From Hyphomicrobiales bacterium (GTDB lineage Bacteria > Pseudomonadota > Alphaproteobacteria > Rhizobiales > HXMU1428-3), in NCBI GenBank assembly GCA_021775385.1, contig JAJFHW010000147.1:1-18613 (forward strand): a DNA stretch of 18,613 bases, written 5' to 3'. This document shows positions 15,108 through 18,613 of the stretch, one piece after another (within the stretch, counting starts at the first letter, position 1; each line of letters starts with the position of its first letter). Position numbers and translations under genes: made by a program. The notes under the pieces were generated by a model. It made no database searches. It had not been told where the DNA came from and saw only the letters and a list, made by a program, of their open reading frames with translations.

Positions 15108-15137
15108 TTTATTGGGTTATTGATTGAGCTGTGTCAA
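15108..15137 (-). promoter_or_regulatory. Possible sigma-70-like promoter of moaB
   Basis: On the minus strand TTGACA (15137-15132) is a perfect -35 hexamer. At an 18-base spacer AATAAA serves as a weak -10. It lies 70-76 bases before the moaB start and is suggestive only. The 8-bp inverted repeat AACAATCA-N9-TGATTGTT (15140-15164) is immediately upstream of it and may be an operator or the stem ending the previous transcript. Confidence 0.35.
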
Positions 15138-15206
15138 ATAACAATCATTTAAAAGCTGATTGTTCGGTGCTTTTTTGGGGATTGAGCTTTTATTTTAGGT
15201 CTGGGC

Positions 15207-15371
15207 TTAGATAAAAACAACTACTGCTACGATTGCTAAAACACCCCAAACGCACATGTTTACAAATGAACGCAAGATGCCACCATCTTCTTCAATGGTG
15301 ATGCCTGCTTTTCTAAGCACATAATTTCCCGGGGCAAAGAAAACCCATAAAAATAAGTTGAGAAGTTGCAT
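15207..15371 (-). CDS. Small inner-membrane protein of unknown function
   Basis: A 54-residue protein from ATG 15371. The frame opens at 15449, but the longer version begins in non-membrane residues. AAAGGA lies about 11 bases before 15371. The sequence reads as two short membrane segments: LLNLFLWVFFAPGNYVLR (3-20) and NMCVWGVLAIVAVVVFI (38-54), joined by a charged loop with ITIEEDGGILRSF, where the EEDGG turn would sit outside the membrane. No function is known to me. It follows the GyrI-like gene by about 115 bases and lies 145 bases upstream of moaB, and could be an independent small gene. Confidence 0.75.
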   Translation of the reverse strand: MQLLNLFLWVFFAPGNYVLRKAGITIEEDGGILRSFVNMCVWGVLAIVAVVVFI

Positions 15372-15486
15372 ATTCTTCAATCCTTTTATTTTTAGAAATA
15401 TATAGATGTATTTTATATGCATCTTATTAGTTCCGCTTATATAATGCAATCAATTTTACTTTTAAGGATTTATGAGGTGCTTAATA

Positions 15487-15957
15487 TTATTTAAGCGGAA
15501 TGTGGAGGTCTGTTAGATACTCTTCCTCGGGGACCGCAAATGGGTCATTGAGGTATATTTCTAGCCAGGGGCGAGAACAATCCAGTTCTTCAGTTGAGCT
15601 TGGTAACCATTCATTGCGTAATTTTGCAAATTCAGCAGGCATATTATGATAGGGGCCTTTCATGGTGTGAATTGCGTATTTGCCAGTCTTAATCTCCATT
15701 TTAAAAAGATTGAGTTCTGGATTGTCTTCGAAATTCCCCTCATATGTTGTGCTTGCGACATACCTTGTTAATGGGCCCGGGGTAATGAAGGGATCATCCA
15801 TGCCAAAGCCGATAATTTGTTTAGGCGTGATGCCATCTAAATTTTTTAATCCGGAAAACAATTGATCCCATGTTTTTGGGGCTGATTGTATGTAGGGGCC
15901 AAGTCCAACCGCACAAATGATATTGAAAGCTTCTAGGTTTTCAATTCTTACTTCCAT
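15487..15957 (-). CDS. GyrI-like / AraC effector-binding domain protein
   Basis: A 156-residue stand-alone effector-binding domain of the SoxR/GyrI-like superfamily. The start is 15957, with AGAGGAAG just upstream; the longer frame to 16026 overlaps the uracil-DNA glycosylase and is rejected. Family landmarks are GLGPYIQSAPKTWDQLF near the N-terminus, IGFGMDDPFITP, then GKYAIHTMKGPYHNMPAEFAKL (glyoxylate-type loop), WLPSSTEELDCSRPWLEIYLNDP and the closing EEEYLTDLHIPL. Such domains bind small hydrophobic or aromatic ligands; no DNA-binding domain is present, so it may be a solo sensor, drug-sequestering protein or small hydrolase-like protein. It follows the glycosylase gene by 23 bases and is probably in its operon. 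Confidence 0.88.
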   Translation of the reverse strand: MEVRIENLEAFNIICAVGLGPYIQSAPKTWDQLFSGLKNLDGITPKQIIGFGMDDPFITPGPLTRYVASTTYEGNFEDNPELNLFKMEIKTGKYAIHTMKGPYHNMPAEFAKLRNEWLPSSTEELDCSRPWLEIYLNDPFAVPEEEYLTDLHIPLK

Positions 15958-15980
15958 TATGCTTCCTCTAACTGGGCTAC

Positions 15981-16967
15981 TTATTTGGCCTCTAATTGAG
16001 TTTTTAATAATTGTAGATCTTGCCAAACGAGGCGTTTAGCGATGGGTGTTCGTAAAAGGTATGTAGGATGAAACGTTGCTAAGGTGTCCATTTTGTGAAG
16101 GTTATCGGGTATTTTTTTCCATTTACCTCTGAGTTTTGTAATGCCCGTTGTTGTTTGATAAATTTGTTTTGCGGTTTCTCCGCCCAAAAACAGGATGTTT
16201 TTTGGGGCGACGATCTCTATTTGCTTGTCTAGAAACGGGCGGCAAATGGCTGTTTCTTCCAAAGTTGGCGCGCGGTTTCCTGGAGGGCGCCAATAAACGA
16301 GATTGGTTATGTGGGCTGAATTTTCGTTTATACCTATAGACTTTAGCATACGATCCAGTAATTGCCCTGCCTCACCGACAAACGGTTTGCCGACGATATC
16401 TTCCTCACGGCCGGGTGCCTCACCTATGATCATTAGATCAGCTTTAGTTTCACCTCTGTAGAAGACTAGATTTTTTGCAGTTCTTTTCAAACCGCAGCCG
16501 TCAAATTCCATTAGAGTTTCTTTTAAATCTTCTAGAGAGTTGCATTTGCTGGCTAATTCTTTGGCTTTTTCTAAGGATGGAAGAGATAATGGAGCCGCTC
16601 TCCCACTGTTAGTTAATGTTGTGTTATTTAAAGGAGAGTTGTTTGTCGTTTGGTTTTGGGTTTTGCTTTCAGACAAGATATTTGAGGCCATGTTTGCTCG
16701 TTCAGCCGCAGTTGTTGAATGATGTGCCTGATTGTTGCGTTGTGGTTGGTGAGTATGGTTAGCTCTACTGCTTTTCTGAGTATTTTCCTGTGTATTGTCT
16801 TGAGGTTTTAACAGGTCTTTAATGAGGGATTGGTCAATGGTGCGGCCTTCATCAAACCAGTTAATGGGGGTTTCCTCGCAAGCAGAAACCACGCCCATAT
16901 CCTCATACCAAGCTAAAATTGCTCGGAAATCTGATCGTTTCAGTGAATTTTCTGCGGTTTTTTCCAT
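15981..16967 (-). CDS. Uracil-DNA glycosylase, family 4/5-like
   Basis: Removes uracil from DNA in base-excision repair. From ATG 16967, 328 residues; an ATG at 16991 adds eight residues without a ribosome site, while AAGAG precedes 16967. An N-terminal helical part (1-60) is joined by a long Asn/Gln/Thr-rich low-complexity linker (about 60-125), then the catalytic domain: motif GEAPGREEDIVGKPFVG (182-198), ITNLVYWRPPGNR (220-232) and the active-site HPTYLLR (300-306). Family 4 enzymes carry four iron-sulfur cysteines. Here only Cys158 (DGCGLK) and Cys242 (AICRPF) match; the usual KCRPPGNR reads YWRPPGNR and the first CxxC cysteine is replaced. The cluster may therefore be lost, a subgroup trait I recall from alphaproteobacteria but cannot verify here. 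Confidence 0.88.
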   Translation of the reverse strand: MEKTAENSLKRSDFRAILAWYEDMGVVSACEETPINWFDEGRTIDQSLIKDLLKPQDNTQENTQKSSRANHTHQPQRNNQAHHSTTAAERANMASNILSESKTQNQTTNNSPLNNTTLTNSGRAAPLSLPSLEKAKELASKCNSLEDLKETLMEFDGCGLKRTAKNLVFYRGETKADLMIIGEAPGREEDIVGKPFVGEAGQLLDRMLKSIGINENSAHITNLVYWRPPGNRAPTLEETAICRPFLDKQIEIVAPKNILFLGGETAKQIYQTTTGITKLRGKWKKIPDNLHKMDTLATFHPTYLLRTPIAKRLVWQDLQLLKTQLEAK

Positions 16968-16991
16968 TTGTACTCTTGCCCGTCTCGTCAT

Positions 16992-17010
16992 TTAGAGATT
17001 AAACATCTAA
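16992..17010. promoter_or_regulatory. Small inverted repeat in the glycosylase / ETF-QO divergent promoter
   Basis: TTAGA (16992-16996) is inverted as TCTAA (17006-17010) with a 9-base spacer in the 88-base region between the two divergent genes. Weak dyad; a regulator site is possible but could be chance. Confidence 0.25.
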
Positions 17011-17079
17011 CATGAGCTTGTTGCTGGTGCAAAAAATGAATTGTTGGAAAAAGCGCTACCAGCGTTAGAGGAGATTTTT

Positions 17080-18613
17080 ATGGTTGATCAATCTGAGCTT
17101 CCTGAACGGGAAGCAATGGATTTTGATGTTGTTATTGTTGGCGCTGGGCCTGCGGGGCTTTCAGCTGCCATCCGTTTAAAACAACTGAATGAAGATATTA
17201 ATGTTGTTGTGCTGGAAAAAGGTTCTGAAGTTGGTGCCCATATTCTTTCTGGTGCCGTTTTGGACCCAATAGGTTTGGATAAACTAATTCCTGATTGGAA
17301 GGAAAAGGGCGCTCCCTTAAACACTAAAGTGACCAGTGATAAGTTTATGATGTTTGGGCCGGCTGGTTCATTGCGTATTCCTAATTTTTTAATGCCGCCA
17401 TTGATGAACAACCATGGCAATTACATTGTCTCTATGGGGAATGTTTGTCGGTGGATGGCTGAACAAGCTGAAGCTATGGGCGTTGAAGTTTTCCCGAATA
17501 TGGCTTGTTCGGAGCTGATTTATGGTGAGAAGGGTGAAGTCACCGGTGTTGTTGCAGGTGAATTTGGGCTCACGACCGATGGTGAGCCGGGCCCGAATTA
17601 TGAGCCTGGTATGATTTTGAACGGTAAGTATGTGATGCTTTCTGAAGGGGCGCGTGGGTCTCTTTCTAAGGAAGTGATTGCGAAATATGATTTAGATGCA
17701 AATTGTGATGTGCCAAAATTTGGTCTAGGCATTAAAGAAATTTGGGAAGTAAAACCTGAAAACCATCGCTTAGGTGAAGTTACCCATACTATGGGGTGGC
17801 CGCTTGGTCTTAAAAATGGTGGTGGATCTTTCATGTATCACTTGGAAGGCAACCAGGTTTATGTTGGTTACATTGTTGACCTTAATTATAAAAATCCACA
17901 CCTTTCACCTTATAATGAATTCCAGCGTTGGAAGCATCACCCTGATATTGCTGAAGTTTTAGAAGGGGGCAAACGTGTTTCTTATGGAGCGCGTGTTGTT
18001 ACCAAAGGTGGCTATCAATCTATTCCGAAAACTGTATTTCCTGGTGGTGCTTTACTTGGTTGCTCAGCTGGTTTGGTGAATTTACCTCGGATTAAGGGCA
18101 ATCATAATGCGATGCTTTCTGGTATTGCAGCGGCTGAAGCTGCCCACAAAGCCATCGGTGCCGAGCGCTCTGGAGATGAGCTTATTGATTATGATGCTGA
18201 GCTTAGGTCTGGCCTGATTGGGAAAGACCTGAAACCTGTTCGCAATGTAGCGCCTTTGAGTGGCAAATTTGGACCGCTTGGAGGTTTGACGCTTGGCGGG
18301 TTTGATATGTGGTTTGCTACTATCTTTAGGTTTAACATTCTTGGTACTTTGAGCCATGGTAAGAATGATGCTGAAAGCACTGGTAAGGCCGCGGATTATT
18401 CTAAAATTAATTATCCAAAACCAGATGGGGTTCTTTCATTTGACCGCCTCACTAATGTGAGTTTTTCTGCGACCAATCATGGGGAAGAGCAACCTGTTCA
18501 TTTGAAGCTGGCGGATACGTCTATTCCTATTGAACAGAACTTACCTGAGTATGCAGAACCTGCGCAATTATATTGTCCAGCAGGTGTTTATGAAGTGATT
18601 GAAGAAGAAGGGA
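17080..18613 (+). CDS. Electron-transfer flavoprotein:ubiquinone oxidoreductase (C-terminus cut by window edge)
   Basis: Membrane-associated FAD/4Fe-4S enzyme that moves electrons from electron-transfer flavoprotein to ubiquinone, linking acyl-CoA, amine and other flavin dehydrogenases to the respiratory chain. ATG 17080 follows GAGGAG at 17068-17073. It reads through to the edge: 511 residues visible, the full protein usually about 550. FAD motif VIVGAGPAGLSAAIR (18-32), the family run LEKGSEVGAHILSGAVLDP (43-61), MGWPLGLKNGGGSFMYHL and NLPRIKGNHNAMLSGIAAAEAAH (the GG/second FAD region). Cys499 in YCPAGVYE is the first of the four cluster cysteines; the others lie beyond the window. Divergent from the glycosylase. 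In a methylotroph it would also serve methylamine or dimethylglycine-type dehydrogenases (inference). Confidence 0.95.
   Translation, partial: MVDQSELPEREAMDFDVVIVGAGPAGLSAAIRLKQLNEDINVVVLEKGSEVGAHILSGAVLDPIGLDKLIPDWKEKGAPLNTKVTSDKFMMFGPAGSLRIPNFLMPPLMNNHGNYIVSMGNVCRWMAEQAEAMGVEVFPNMACSELIYGEKGEVTGVVAGEFGLTTDGEPGPNYEPGMILNGKYVMLSEGARGSLSKEVIAKYDLDANCDVPKFGLGIKEIWEVKPENHRLGEVTHTMGWPLGLKNGGGSFMYHLEGNQVYVGYIVDLNYKNPHLSPYNEFQRWKHHPDIAEVLEGGKRVSYGARVVTKGGYQSIPKTVFPGGALLGCSAGLVNLPRIKGNHNAMLSGIAAAEAAHKAIGAERSGDELIDYDAELRSGLIGKDLKPVRNVAPLSGKFGPLGGLTLGGFDMWFATIFRFNILGTLSHGKNDAESTGKAADYSKINYPKPDGVLSFDRLTNVSFSATNHGEEQPVHLKLADTSIPIEQNLPEYAEPAQLYCPAGVYEVIEEEG

Overview
The window reads as part of the chromosome of a low-GC, methylotrophic alphaproteobacterium, most likely in or near the Hyphomicrobiales. 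That placement is an inference from the DUF882 (M15-type) peptidase, the style of the uracil-DNA glycosylase and MoaB, and the AT-rich coding sequence. No rRNA or taxonomic marker is present.

Left part (1-3444): a LysR-type regulator cut by the left edge, S-formylglutathione hydrolase, and glutathione-dependent formaldehyde dehydrogenase. All lie on the minus strand and together form the glutathione route from formaldehyde to formate. Centre-left (3445-8697), plus strand: two exported proteins of unknown function, a terminator, a long AT-rich leader, then xoxF (lanthanide-type PQQ methanol dehydrogenase), a strong terminator, xoxG (its cytochrome c) and xoxJ (periplasmic binding protein). Methanol oxidised in the periplasm by XoxF gives formaldehyde, which the left-hand genes can oxidise to formate, so one locus covers two consecutive steps of C1 oxidation.

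Centre (8760-10437): a WYL-domain regulator transcribed away from two tandem, related VOC-fold proteins, with a perfect inverted repeat in the shared promoter. Then (10484-12282, minus) an exported coiled-coil protein of unknown function and a seven-bladed YVTN beta-propeller of the type associated with PQQ-dependent catabolism. These look like accessory parts of the same quinoprotein system.

Right part (12494-18613): mostly housekeeping genes. They are a DUF882/M15 murein-peptidase-like protein with a very basic tail, a GC-rich structured intergenic segment with no assignable function, MoaB, a 54-residue membrane protein, a GyrI-like small-molecule-binding protein, a uracil-DNA glycosylase, and a divergently transcribed electron-transfer flavoprotein:ubiquinone oxidoreductase cut by the right edge.

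The least explained material is the set of exported proteins around xoxF and the YVTN gene (3445-4329, 4451-4819, 10484-11161), the xoxF leader with a seven-codon open frame behind a strong ribosome-binding site, and the structured GC-rich segment at about 14222-14470. I saw no mobile elements, CRISPR arrays, tRNA or rRNA genes.
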